Assembly (NCBI GenBank): GCA_964200185.2
Contig: CAXNAD020000242.1
Location: forward strand, 1-23,473
Length of the DNA stretch: 23,473 nucleotides
Direction of reading: 5' to 3'
Origin: Choristocarpus tenellus KU-1152
Taxonomy: Eukaryota > Phaeophyceae
Positions 1-11,200 of the stretch are shown here, piece by piece. Position 1 is the stretch's first letter, and every line of letters begins with the position of its first letter. A program made the translations under genes and the position numbers. Under the pieces are notes generated by a model. That model had not been told where the DNA came from. It worked only from the letters and a program-made list of their open reading frames with translations, and did not search any database.

Positions 1-1862
1 TAGTAATTTCGCGGGCCGTGGATGGCTGAAAAGCGGCTTCCTTGTTGTCCTATTAGTTTTTTTTTTGGTTTTTGGGTTTGGTTTGTGTATGTGTAAGGTG
101 TATCCTTTTTATGCTTCCCTTTATTTATCTCGGATAGACCAACCTTATGGATTCCAAGTTGTTGGTTGTGTAAGTGCACATATAATTTCCTTGTCTTTTG
201 CTTGCATGAGAGGGTTATTGATATGCTATTCCTGACCTAATGCATGTGCCCAACCCCCCCATCCCCGTGCAGAATTTCCCTCTCAGTCAAATATTGCTCT
301 TGAACTCTGCTGAGCTCATGGAGCAGTGATTTACCTAGGCGTATAGGGGTGGGCCGGCTGCCAACCAAGGATCTTTCCTAACAACGAAAACCTCATGTCG
401 ATTGGTAATTGGTTGAGAATCCATTTTTACTGTCCAAAAGTGGAAATGCTTTAGTTCATTCCTAAAGACTACTGAAAAAAGTGTTGCGATCATCATCGCG
501 GTCACGCCTCACATCTTTCTGAACATATTTTTTTAATCCACCAATAAGAGCACAAGAAAATAGAAAAATCTCAATAACTCTAGCCGACATCCCGACACAT
601 GCTCCTAGAAAAAAAAATGAGGTATGTAAAAGAAACATGTGACGGACACAGTGCGAAAAGGGGAACGGCTGTAATAAAAGTTTTTCGCTTTTTTTTCTTA
701 CTTTTAAAGAAGATAGAGGTATAAGGAAAATGTGGGACAGGTGGACGAGTATACTGTCATTAGGAACAGGCCTAGATCAGGAAACGTTCTGGTTTCCACT
801 GACCATAAAATGGGTAGGCGGAGCAGTTTGATGTTCCGATATTTTTACCACTTTCAATGAACGGAGTACTGAATAGTTGGAAGCACTAGTGTGTAATTTG
901 ATGTATTCCATCAACTGCTCTTGCAGCGGCATGATGTACTGCTGGCTAAACTTCAGTCCCCCTATTTTAAGCCACTATCGTGGAATGTTATTCCAATCAA
1001 GTAAGACTGGTGAAGAAAGAGTATAAAAACTAACTGCACCTATCCTCAAGTTTTCTTGAGAACAGAATCTGGATTAATTTTGCCTTGTCAAGATTTGTAG
1101 TAGGAATTATTCACTTCATGCACTTTGGATGAGTCATGGGGTTTTTCCCCCTTGGTGGTCGGCATGTCGTGTTTTGAGTTGTGCTGGCAGCTGGGTGCTT
1201 ATTTTGTGAAGAATGAAAGAGCCAATGTAACTTAGACGGTAGAGCCGCGTCCATTTGGGGGTCAAAATCCAATGTTGCGATTTTGATGTAATTTTGTCTA
1301 TCGTGTTTGTTAGGAAGTGTCAATATCCTTGTTCCAGACACACCCTTTAATTACGTATAACTTCTACCTCCTCTGAACCATTTCGGAGTAGGAAAAGGTC
1401 ATAAAAAACCCATCGGAAGCCAAGCCCCAAATGGACAAACAGGGCAAGACTTGTACCCTCTAAGATACTTTCACTTAAAATCAGGTTTTAGTATACTGAA
1501 ATAACTCAATATCAGAATACTCTCTGCAGGAGTACCAGTGTCGTTATTCTGGAGAAGGGGAAACTGAATTTTGTATGTTTTTGACAGGACAGTGATGTCT
1601 GTTGTACTGTTGCCTTTAAAGTAAAGCTGTAGATTGATTTTTTTTAGTGATGCTTGGCGATAGTGCCTCTGGCAGCAGTACTACTTGTATATTGCAACTG
1701 CTTATGTATTGATGACCACAGAGCTAAGTGTCCTAGTCCTACTTTAGAAAAAAATGTTTTAGGTGCACCTCCATTGAGATGGCATTGGATCCACATCGAT
1801 CCACTAGTTGCTGTTTTAATGTCCCCCCCCAATCCCCTCCCCTCTGTCTGCTTTGTCGAAAG
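1..1862. other. Upstream region without a recognisable gene
   Basis: I recognise no coding sequence here. The stretch is AT-rich with homopolymer runs (T-rich near 55-70, A-rich near 608-616, T-rich near 685-697) and stop codons are frequent in every frame. Because the TBC gene that begins at 1863 lacks its upstream exons, I looked for them here. The conserved N-terminal TBC motifs (the IxxDxxR and YxQG segments) are not visible on either strand. One open segment, 927-1000, is bounded by a good acceptor (ttgcag) and a good donor (gtaaga), but its translation does not look like a TBC domain. The region is most likely a long intron or mixed intron and intergenic DNA. Confidence 0.45.
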
Positions 1863-2765
1863 CTTCACAAGTTTGATGCAGGAAGTAAGAGACCTCTTCA
1901 TTGAGAACCTCGATGGTAGTGAGAACGGGCTACACGGCAAGATGGCTAACTTCTCACAAACTCTCCGTGAACATGACCCTGAGCTGGCTGATCACCTGGT
2001 GTGTGCCCTGCATGAGTCCGTCAATCCAGTCCTTAGAACAACCTCACTTCATATTTGTCCACAGTACCATTTTGTTCTCCATCCGCATGTATCACTATAG
2101 AAGACGTGAACTATGAGTAAGGCCGTCTGTTTTTTTGCTATATAATCTGCGGATTGAGCCCCTTACAGACCATTCACACCATCATGCTTAGCACAAACCT
2201 GCCACTTTGCTGCTGCATGACTCCATACCCCACCTTTCCATCCTTGTCGGTCTGTAAGGATAACCTTGAGCTTGACCCCAGGTATTTTGCACTCCGGTGG
2301 TTCACGACTCTGCTCTGCCGCGAGTTCTACCTCCCAGACACTATCCGTCTGTGGGACTCCCTATTTGCTGTCGCGGGGGATCGGTTCCGTTTTTTGATTT
2401 TTGTGTTTGTTGCTCTCCTTATGGAGCAGCGAGTGAGTCTCCTTAGTGGGGACTTTGCTTCCAACCTCAAGTTGTTGCAAGACTACCCCCCCATTGATAT
2501 TACATTGCTGCTCAGTCGAACTCACGCTTTGGTTACAATGAGTGCCCGTAGGAGGGACGGGAGAGGAAGTGTGGGAGGAGGTGCTGCTGCTGTTGCTGTT
2601 GCCACTGCAACAGCTGCAGTGAATGGCCTGAATGATCCCTGGGTTAGGGAGGCATCAGAGAGCGCCAAGGCTGCTGCTGTACAGATGAATACAGCTGTCA
2701 AAAAGTTATGGCAAGCAGCGGGGGAGATGACAGCTGGGGCTGCTGAGAGAGCAGGCCTGGGTTGA
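1863..2765 (+). CDS. C-terminal part of a TBC domain Rab-GAP, TBC1D13-like (two exons, 5' incomplete)
   Basis: Two exons are visible: 1863-1998 and 2259-2765 (stop TGA at 2763-2765). The acceptor at 1862 follows a long C/T tract. The intron 1999-2258 is GT-AG and phase 0, so the reading frame is continuous. The first exon reads FTSLMQEVRDLFIENLDGS and ends near ELADHL. The second continues with LELDPRYFALRWFTTLLC, LPDTIRLWDSLFA and LLQDYPPIDITLLL. This order matches the C-terminal half of TBC domains, with TBC1D13 the closest family I recognise. Such proteins accelerate GTP hydrolysis by Rab GTPases at membranes. The catalytic Arg and Gln fingers lie in the N-terminal half, which is not in view. 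The entering phase (two bases supplied by a previous exon) shows that at least one more exon is needed. After the domain come about 75 residues rich in Gly, Ala and Val, probably a disordered tail. The gene converges on the minus-strand ORF ending at 3683. Confidence 0.8.
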
Positions 2766-3682
2766 GTGCCAAGGGCAGGATATGCTGGGGGAGGGATGGC
2801 TGCCTTGTATCTTTTTATCATCACTTTGTAAATAATTCCATCGTGCCCAGTGGTAAACATTCCATGAGGAGAAGATCGTGAAAGAGGCATCAACTTTCAC
2901 ATCTAGTCAATCATTTTCATACTGTTTTGTAGGTGAAAAGGTTGACAGATCCAAACTGATGGTCTTGCAGGAATATATGAAATGCTACATCTTGTATGCA
3001 CTCCTTCTGTGGGCAGTCGTAAGATTAGTCAGGCAAATGGAGGTAATATTGCTTACCCAATCTTAGGAAAAAGCGTTGAGGAACAGATTTTTTGGTGTGT
3101 TGCGTTTGATACCAACCTGGAAAATGACCGATTTAGCGCATCAAAAACTGATAGTGAGGGGAGCAATACGGCTTATGTTATGATATTCTGTTGCTGACAG
3201 TTTAAGAAATTTGGCATCCGCTGTCAATGATTTGTCACATGGGTAATATTGTGGTGTGCACTAAACTGTAACCCTATTTTTTTAAATGCTAAAACACAGT
3301 ACAGGAAGAGGTAAGCAACTCAATGGGAAGATAGGGGAGCAATCTTGTGAAGACTATTTTTTCCATTATTGGAACAACATGAAATGGGAAGTGACACTTT
3401 GTAGTGATACAGTTGCTGTCTCCACACATAAATATATGTGTAAGGAGTGTGAAGTCAAGCATAGGGGAATATCTCTGGAAAGCTTAGCTGTCATTATTAA
3501 CCGGCTAGACCAATTCTTGCCATTATAATTATGATGTTATTTCACTGAGGAAAGCCTTCACAAAATATACTACTTGCTGGGCGTTGAGGTCATTTCCTTT
3601 GCATATTGCTTCTAGTAACCACACTAGATAGTTTCAGTCGCTTAGTCCTTTCTTCACAAAGATGAATCCGCTTCAGCGCTGC
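2766..3682. other. Convergent 3' intergenic region
   Basis: This is the space between the TBC stop codon and the end of the minus-strand ORF, and it should hold both 3' untranslated regions. There is no AATAAA close to the TBC stop; a TGTAA stretch occurs near 2827. From about 2880 to 3530 there are several overlapping ORFs of 60-80 codons on the plus strand. The longest, 3286-3528, reads as an 80-residue peptide with a CKEC motif, and I recognise no family. I see no splice-supported gene here. Confidence 0.4.
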
Positions 3683-4570
3683 CTAACGCCTTACATTGGA
3701 GTCTTGCGGATCTGTTATTCTTGAATCCCCGCTACAGCTGTAACAAGATAGGATCGCTCTATGTAGCCTTTGCCACAGGACCAGTTTGTTTGCCTGTCGC
3801 TCCAAATTGTCCGCCGTCTGGACAGCTAGGTCAGAGTTCACCCAAATGGGTACCTCGAGTGTAGAACATGGTTCTGTATGACCTAAAGATGCATGCAAAA
3901 ATTCGATGATCTCCTGAACTACACGTCTCAGATTTTTGATCTTGCCCACACCTCGATTGTGCTGGATCCTGTGATCTAAAGCACTTCGGCGCAATACTGC
4001 ACAAACGACAGACCGAGGATCCAATGCCACTGCAGGAAAAACATCACCACCACCATGGACCCCGGTGGGTCTTGGTCCTGCCAGATGTGCTAGAGTAGAC
4101 ATGGAGCAAGATGAGAAATCATTCCTTGTGACTTCCTTCGGACCACAACCAGCACCATGACACGCAACAGAGGGTGGAGCAACAGAGGGTGGACTAGGAA
4201 GGGGAACATGGCCACTCACGGCACTCAACACCATAGCAGCACGTTGCATTTTGCTCCTGCCTTCAAGGAGAGATGCCTGATCGTTGACGAAAGTCTCAAC
4301 TTCTTCCCATGGAGGCTGAGGGCCGCACACAACTCGTTTATCTCTAGTACTCTCACATTCGACATCCGTATTACAACTGTAGAGAGCGCGGAGGAGAACG
4401 AGGTGGGTGGGAAGAAACAGACTCCGAACGGCAGATACACCCGTTACACGTGGAAAGGGTCGCGTCCTGCCACAGCAGGAACCATCACCCCGATGTTGAC
4501 GTTTCCTTGTCACATTAGGTCTCTCTCTATTAAAGGACAAATCCGACGAATCGAATGTGTTGGACGACAT
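3683..4570 (-). CDS. Single-exon ORF of unknown function, 295 residues
   Basis: The minus-strand frame is open from 4630 down to the stop at 3683. The first ATG in frame is at 4570 and gives 295 residues. If an AG acceptor just upstream (4596-4597) is used, the ORF could instead be the last exon of a spliced gene. By eye the stretch is richer in G and C than the flanking DNA, and an ORF this long is unlikely by chance here. I do not recognise the protein. The N-terminal third is Arg/Ser-rich and basic. A Pro-rich middle contains PPSVA twice in tandem. The C-terminal part is helix-like, with KIKNLRRVVQEIIEFLHASL and later LERQANKLVLWQRLHRAIL. No signal peptide or membrane segment is evident. 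It is divergent from the PFP gene across about 640 bases and convergent with the TBC gene. A 150-codon plus-strand ORF at 4157-4609 overlaps it and is probably its shadow. Confidence 0.5.
   Translation of the reverse strand: MSSNTFDSSDLSFNRERPNVTRKRQHRGDGSCCGRTRPFPRVTGVSAVRSLFLPTHLVLLRALYSCNTDVECESTRDKRVVCGPQPPWEEVETFVNDQASLLEGRSKMQRAAMVLSAVSGHVPLPSPPSVAPPSVACHGAGCGPKEVTRNDFSSCSMSTLAHLAGPRPTGVHGGGDVFPAVALDPRSVVCAVLRRSALDHRIQHNRGVGKIKNLRRVVQEIIEFLHASLGHTEPCSTLEVPIWVNSDLAVQTADNLERQANKLVLWQRLHRAILSCYSCSGDSRITDPQDSNVRR
4164..4193 (-). repeat. 15-base tandem duplication inside the unknown ORF
   Basis: The 15-mer gcaacagagggtgga occurs twice back to back (4164-4178 and 4179-4193). On the minus strand it encodes PPSVA twice, so the duplication preserves the frame. 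That is mild support for the minus-strand ORF being translated. Confidence 0.85.
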
Positions 4571-5209
4571 TGTGGGGAAATTTCCTTGCCAATACCTCAA
4601 GAGTTGTAGTTTAAAGTTTGAAGCACGCCTTTATCAGCTCACTTCTCTACACCTGAACTTATACCATATGAAACACCATTACCTCTCAATAGTACAAACG
4701 CATTTTACAAACCAAGTAGGTTCCTAATTCATCAACAGTAAAAAAGGAACAGTATAGTATCATGATGATAATATATAATAAAATTATTTCTACAATATAT
4801 AGGAATCCAGAATTTATTGTTAGTCCAAGGTTCATCTGTTCTTCATCTATATCAACCTCCACTTGAATAAAAGTTCAACAAAATGGAAAAGCCAGCCGTC
4901 ATTGAAAGATAGAGACACTTTGATATGTAGTTATTGAGTGAACTGATCGGTGACTTGTGATGACGTGGCTTTCACTTCAAGTGATTAATGCTCTGGGCGC
5001 CTCTGAGCGTTCTACAGGAATATATTCCCAGAAAGGATGCATAGTACATCCCGTCCCAACCACGCGTCCAACACCACACAACACAAGAACATCAACTCCT
5101 CCACTTTCCTGAACTTAATTGTATTCCTTCCACACCACTCACTCCACTCTTCAATATCTCCCTCCCAGAGTCTGCAAGTGAGCACTACAGGAAGGTCAGG
5201 TGATCAAGT
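4571..5209. promoter_or_regulatory. Divergent promoter region between the unknown ORF and the PFP gene
   Basis: About 640 bases separate two start codons that point away from each other, so both promoters should lie here. The part from 4740 to 4800 is very AT-rich with TATA-like runs. From about 5060 to 5175 the plus strand changes to a C/A/T-rich, G-poor sequence made of CACC- and CTCC-type words, which looks like the 5' untranslated leader of the PFP gene. No specific binding site can be defended from the sequence alone. The PFP start at 5210 is followed by a second in-frame ATG two codons later. Confidence 0.4.
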
Positions 5210-8200
5210 ATGACGATGGAAAAGATTGAGACCGAACTTCGTGGTTCTTTTTCCAAGCTCCAGCAAGAACGAGTCGCCTCCCGCTGTATCAAGCCCAAGG
5301 TCGTTCTTGCAGATGCAGTTCACGTCATGGAAAAGGAGGCCCTCGGAGCTAGGGACCACCATGGTAGGACCGTTTTTGTTTGTGTGAAACGACACATATG
5401 TTCAGCTGTTTTCACCGCACAATACTTTGGGGAGTGTTTTTTGTGCCAGTTGTGGGTGTTTGTGGCATTTTCTGGGCCTACCATTGACCTTGAAAAAAAG
5501 ATACGTAGAGTAGGCCATTGGTCAACATGGAATAGTTCTAGGTTGTCGATAAAACTCACCTATTTCGTGTCTTCTCTCTCCTCCCTACATGACCGGCATG
5601 GATCATTCACTTTCATAGAGAAAATCAAGGCGCGGTTTCCTAGTACCTACGGCCGACCCCGTGTGGAGCTCGTGCCGGGTGGTGTGTCGGACAAGATAAT
5701 GGCACCACTTAATATGGGTGTTGTTCTCAGTGGTGGACAGGCGCCAGGTGGTCACAATGTCATCGCAGGGGTGTTTGACTTCGCCAAGAAATGTTCTCCT
5801 GACTCTAAGGTCATTGGGTAAGTTGTTTGACCACTGGAATTTATGACCAAGCAAAGTTCAGATCATCTTTGTGGTACCGTCTGTCGCAAGGAAGCGCCTA
5901 ATCTCCGAGACCTTTCTCGGAAAAAGATGATACGGATAACTACCGTCACAAGTGAACGCACGATGCATCCTGTGCTACTTACCAAATGTTTTAGCGTGCC
6001 TCAGTTGACCTAACCTCTTTGACACCTAGCTTTGTGTTACTTCTCTCTCTTGATTCGTGCACATTCTCCATTCCTGGACAAGATTCTTGAACGGACCTGC
6101 TGGCGTGATGAAAGGAATTTACACAGAGATATCTTGTGAGATGATGGACCGGTACAGGTAGGTTACTTAACCCTAAAGCCTTCGGTATTTTGTTCCCTTT
6201 TCTCAACTTACAGAGAGTAACATGAATGAAATGGATACGTACCTGCCATCTAGGTCTTCAAATTGTTACCTTCCTTTGGAGTGTGAACCTTCCGAAGAGC
6301 TTTTCAGAATGCAGTACCATGTAGAATGAGTATTTTTTTCAATAGTGACGCCATCGATTTTGCTTGTTTTTGGCAATATTATAACTACTGGAAACCTTCT
6401 TTTAGTGATTTCCTCTATGCTGTATACATCCCATTTAAGTGGCTGTCTACAGTATCCATGCAAGAGAGTGGTAAATCAAGTTAATTTGTTGGATAGAACT
6501 TGTATTTTTATGTTGACACTTCAAACATGCAATGAGGGTGTACAACGAGGCATGCCCCACTCATTGACTGAATGCACTACACTCAACTACCTTGCTACCG
6601 CACTGACCATCCATCTTGCCACTCTCTTGTAGATGAACAATCTTTCTTGCTTACAATCACAACCCATGACTTTTCACTCTGGTTCTTGTGTTGATAATTA
6701 AGTGAGAGGAGATGCCGTCATGTCTGCTATCCCTGTTTGCAGCTATTGGAAAGCCCTATTGATACCACTCTCATGTCTCTTCATGTTCGTTTGTCCTCTT
6801 TTTATGGTTGTTTTGTCAGAAACACTGGTGGTTTTGATATGCTGGGGTCTGGCCGTGACAAGATAGAGACAGCAGAGCAGATGGATGCATCCCGTCAGGT
6901 ACAGAGAGTACTGGGCTGACGGCTTAGTTGCTTCTGGTAATCTGTCCAATATCTAACATGCTACAACATGATCCCTTCACAACAGAGGAAGAGTGGTAGG
7001 TATATGCTTAGGCGTGTGATCCGATGTGAAGTATCTAATGTGATAGTTTTGCAAAGCAATTCCTTTGAGAACTAATACAATGGACTTTGATTAATCTCTT
7101 CCACTGGTACTGCACGGCTGGTCAATTTGTTGTTGCATTCTGTAGAGGTTAAAGAGTAACCCTTCCATTTGGCATCAGTTTTTCTAACATGTACCGTAAT
7201 TGTTTTGTGGTTGAAATTTAATTGTCCTACTAAGTCTGCTATTCTTTTATCGATATTCTTAAACTCACAGATACACTTCAAATTTCATTGGGAACTCCCA
7301 CTAGTGGTAAATGTTGTAATCTTCAAATATATTCAGTTCTTATAGAAACATTCTTAACAATATCAGGAAAAGCTACATTGAAAAATGTTACTAGTATGAA
7401 ACCATGGTTTTGGAACTTCCAACAATTCCTAAGCTGTCATTTTGATACGACTTCAAGAAGAACTCATTGTGCTAAAGCAAGAGGAGGTTAATTTTAAAAT
7501 TTAAGTAGTTGGAATGCTTTCATCAATTAATAACAATGCCAATGTTTTGCCTTTACGCTCTCATAATGGCTGGAGGATGACCACGTAGTGGGAGTTCCCT
7601 GTGAAAGGGAGGGCATTGCATATTTGATTTGATCTAGTGAATAAATTTTAAACTTGTACCTTCTCTTCGATATCAATATATCCATATCAATATATCCATC
7701 TAAGATTTAATTTCCTTGTCAGCTGCTGTCTGCTTCGCCTCATGTAAACTAGTTTTTGCTCTCTTCTATATTCTCTCTAGTGTCTTCCCCCTTACTCTCT
7801 CTTCCCCTTAATGGTTCTGTTGCTACTGGGTAAATCATCAATAATCATTGGGTGCTGCCGTGTGGTCTGATCTCGTTGCACCCTTGTGGCAGGTTGTGGA
7901 GGCTCTTAATCTGGATGGACTTATTGTGATTGGAGGAGATGATTCTAACACCAATGCTGCCATTTTGGCAGAGTACTTTGAGGCCAATGGCTGCAAGACC
8001 AAGGTCAGGCACAAAGTGAAGTTCATTGATCTTCAGTAAAGTGCAGCCTGTCGAGATCACATGTGTTTAGGTTTCCGCTTGAATGATAAATAACCCCCCC
8101 TTCCTGGTTGTGATATATCTTGCGAAATCTGGTCTAGTTATGGTTATCAAGTGGCTGTCTGAACTGCACTTCACCAATCGTATGTATTGTTTCTTTTTTC

Positions 8201-11200
8201 TTGGTTTTGTGTGTGTGTGCAGGTAAATGGCTGCCCTAAGACCATTGATGGCGACCTGAAGAATGAGTATGTGCCCATCAGTTTCGGTTTTGACACTGCT
8301 GCCAAAACATTCAGGTGTGTATTTGTTTTTACTTATTATGTTATCCTTATCACACAGTATTCTGGGTTTGATAGCACTGCAATTGAGCGCCATGTCACTA
8401 GCTCTGTAGCAGGAGTACTTCCTGTTTCATTGAATCAGAAGAAACCCTTAGCTCTTGTCAGTAAGGGTCCACTTCTTCTGTAACTTCAACTGTAAGCTGG
8501 TATTGTGTTTGTAGAGCACTCAAAATGTGTGAAAAGAGGCATTTTCATCGACTACTGTCCTGCTACATAAAGTGATCAAAATCTGAAGAGTTTTATATTT
8601 AGTATGGGCATGGCAAAGGTCAATACACTCCCTTTTTTTTTTTGAGCGCTTCTGAACGCCTTCAAAAAAGTTACAGTTACGTTTATTGTGGAAAGATTTT
8701 CAAACCTTGACATATTTGCAAGTACTGCCAGGTAGAAACCCCACGCCCACTTCCAGCCCATCACCTCTAGAGTTGTTACCTGTTTTTCTGTGCAGTGAGG
8801 AGATTGGCAACGTCCAGTTGGATGCTCTTGCAAGTCAGAAGTATTATCATTTCATCCGCCTTATGGGTCGTGCGGCATCAAACATTGCGTTGGAGTGTGC
8901 CCTTCAGACCCGACCTAATGTGTGCCTCATCAGTGAGGAAGTGGAAGCCAAGAGCATGTCGTTAAAACAGGTGAGTTGTCCCCAACTAGTTAGAAAGGAA
9001 TAGTTGATGTGGAAGTGACCTAAGTGATTTTTCTCACAAATATGGTGGTTGGGGATGTGGGTTTTTTTAATTAGTGATATGTTGGTAGTGTTGCCTAGTA
9101 GGGGTAGTTACATGCACTACGTAAGGTAGACGGAGTTACAGTTTTGATTTATTTAACTTTTCTTTTAGACAATATGCCCACCTCTCCCACCCCTTAATTG
9201 TAACGAAGTTTTCTAAGCTGTGTATTTATTTGTGTCCATACTATCTCAAGTGAAAGTTTCTTAACTAAACTATTGTCCCTTGCCCCTTCCACACACGATG
9301 CACTCACACATCACAACAGATCACTCATGACCTTGTAGACCTTATCGTCACTCGCTCCAAAGACGGCAAGAACTTTGGAGTGGTCATGCTCCCGGAAGGA
9401 CTGATTGAGTTCATTCCTGAGTTCAATGCTCTCATCAGCGACATCAATGATGTACTGGCTAGCGGTATTTCTCCTACAGAAGGTATAGGATATATGGAGT
9501 ATAGAGATTTCTTGACTTCTTCGTCGGTTTGAATTGCCATGTCTGTGACTTTGCAGCAGTGTCTCGACTAGGAGTTGCACTTACATGGTGTGCTTCCATT
9601 CCATTTTCTTTTTCTATTTGGGTAAACATTGAATTCAGAACAAGTGATTTTCATGACGTGGTATTTTAATTTGGTCCTTTTCCGTGGGTTGTCGTTTGTT
9701 GGGAACTTTTGTTGTACTCTATGGGGACATAGTCTCGGTGGTTCCTGCGCTGCAGCCTGTGAACAGGGAAGTGTTCAACTACCTTCCTCAGGGGATCAAG
9801 ATGCAGGTGACGTGCATTATGGTGTTTAGAGGGTTTTGTAGTTATGTGAACGTTATTTATCTCTTCTTTTATTTATCTTTTCATGGAAAGGTAGAAAATA
9901 TGCGTTTGAGAGGGGTCTAGATAATAACATTTAAAAGGTGGAAATGTGAGAGCTGGAGAATGAGAAATGTGACAATGAGAAATGTGAGAATGAGAAGGTT
10001 TGTAGAGGGGCACCGATTTTTGTTTTGTGAGGTCAGAGGTGTGTTCAGTTGAAGCTTTATTTGTGATTACTGTGTTGTTGCAATTTCTCTATCCCAATAA
10101 ATAAAGATATTTTAATGTTGAGTTTTCAATACGGTCTTTCATCTCCATGTGGTGCCACTTTGTAACCAGATCTCTTTTGTTTATTCTCTATTGAATGTTT
10201 TTGTGTAGCTCCTGTTGGACCGTGATCCTCATGGAAACGTACAGGTGGCTAAGATCGAGACTGAGGTTCTTCTGGCCATGACCGTTGGCATTGAGCTTGA
10301 GAAGCTTGCTGCACAAGGTTTGAGAAAGAGCTTGCACTAATGTTACATAGAGGTTATGTGCTGTGGTGGGTGTGTAGTGTGGCGAGGAGGAAGGCTAAGT
10401 GGAGGAACTCTGGGGACAAGCGTTTCATTGAAGGCATATGTGCAATGACTTGATTTGATGCTTTAATTGTGACAATGCTTTATTTTGTCATATCATTTGC
10501 TGCATTCTTTTTTAATTCCTATTCTACTCACCTCTTACCTTTGTTATATTGTTATGTTATATTGTAAAATATATATGTTACATATATTATTATATTCCCA
10601 AATGAATTTTGATCAACATTTAGGGTCTTACAAGGGCAAATTTGCTACTCAGTTCCACTCCTTCGGATATGAGGGCCGCTGTGCCCTTCCCAGTCACTTT
10701 GACTGCAGCTACTGCTATGCACTGGGATATACTGCTGGTGAGAGATGACACTGATATTTTGGTAGCAATTGTTGGTTGAATTGAGTTTGGGGTCATTGTT
10801 GTTTGCTACGGTGTGTGCCTTACATCTTCCTGACTGTGTGCTAAAAAATATTATGACAGGTGCACTCACAGCCAAGGGCCTGAATGCTCTAATGGCTTGT
10901 TGCCAAAACCTTCAGGCCCCAATTGAGGAATGGGTCATTGGAGGTGTTCCCATCACCATGATGTGCCACATGGAACGCCGGAAGGTGATACAAGTTTTTT
11001 TTTCATGAAGTTCTTTACTTGTTGTGTTAACTACCTAGTGGTTCGTTATCGGTTGTTGGTCGAGATAGCCTTGCTGATTTCTCTTCTTCAACTTAGCATA
11101 ACTGTTGACTTTTGAAAAGTAATTGTACTGGAACCAGTGCGATTGAGTAAGCCCCAAACTGGCATTGTTACTCTACAATGGTATATCTGCCTGTGTGGTG

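Noticed and set aside
50-110. T/G-rich stretch resembling a telomeric repeat
   Set aside because: It has no regular repeat unit; it is simply T-rich with irregular G pairs and triplets.
927-1000. Possible upstream exon of the TBC gene with a good acceptor and donor
   Set aside because: Two frames are open over 74 bases but neither translation carries a TBC motif; a segment this short is easily open by chance.
1588-1620. Possible small exon ending in phase 2, matching the entry phase of the exon at 1863
   Set aside because: The peptide it would add does not fit the residues expected before FTSLM in TBC1D13-type proteins, and a phase match alone has a one-in-three chance.
2878-3528. Cluster of 60-80 codon plus-strand ORFs as a transposon remnant
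   Set aside because: There are no terminal repeats, no recognisable transposase or reverse transcriptase motif and no splice-linked frame; noted only as intergenic.
4157-4609. 150-codon plus-strand ORF
   Set aside because: It overlaps the longer minus-strand ORF and lacks recognisable content or splice signals; treated as a shadow of that ORF.
9754-9806. Alternative acceptor (TGCAG at 9749-9753) for PFP exon 9
   Set aside because: It would shift the frame and destroy the [11 protein letters not shown] segment; the acceptor at 9731-9732 keeps it.
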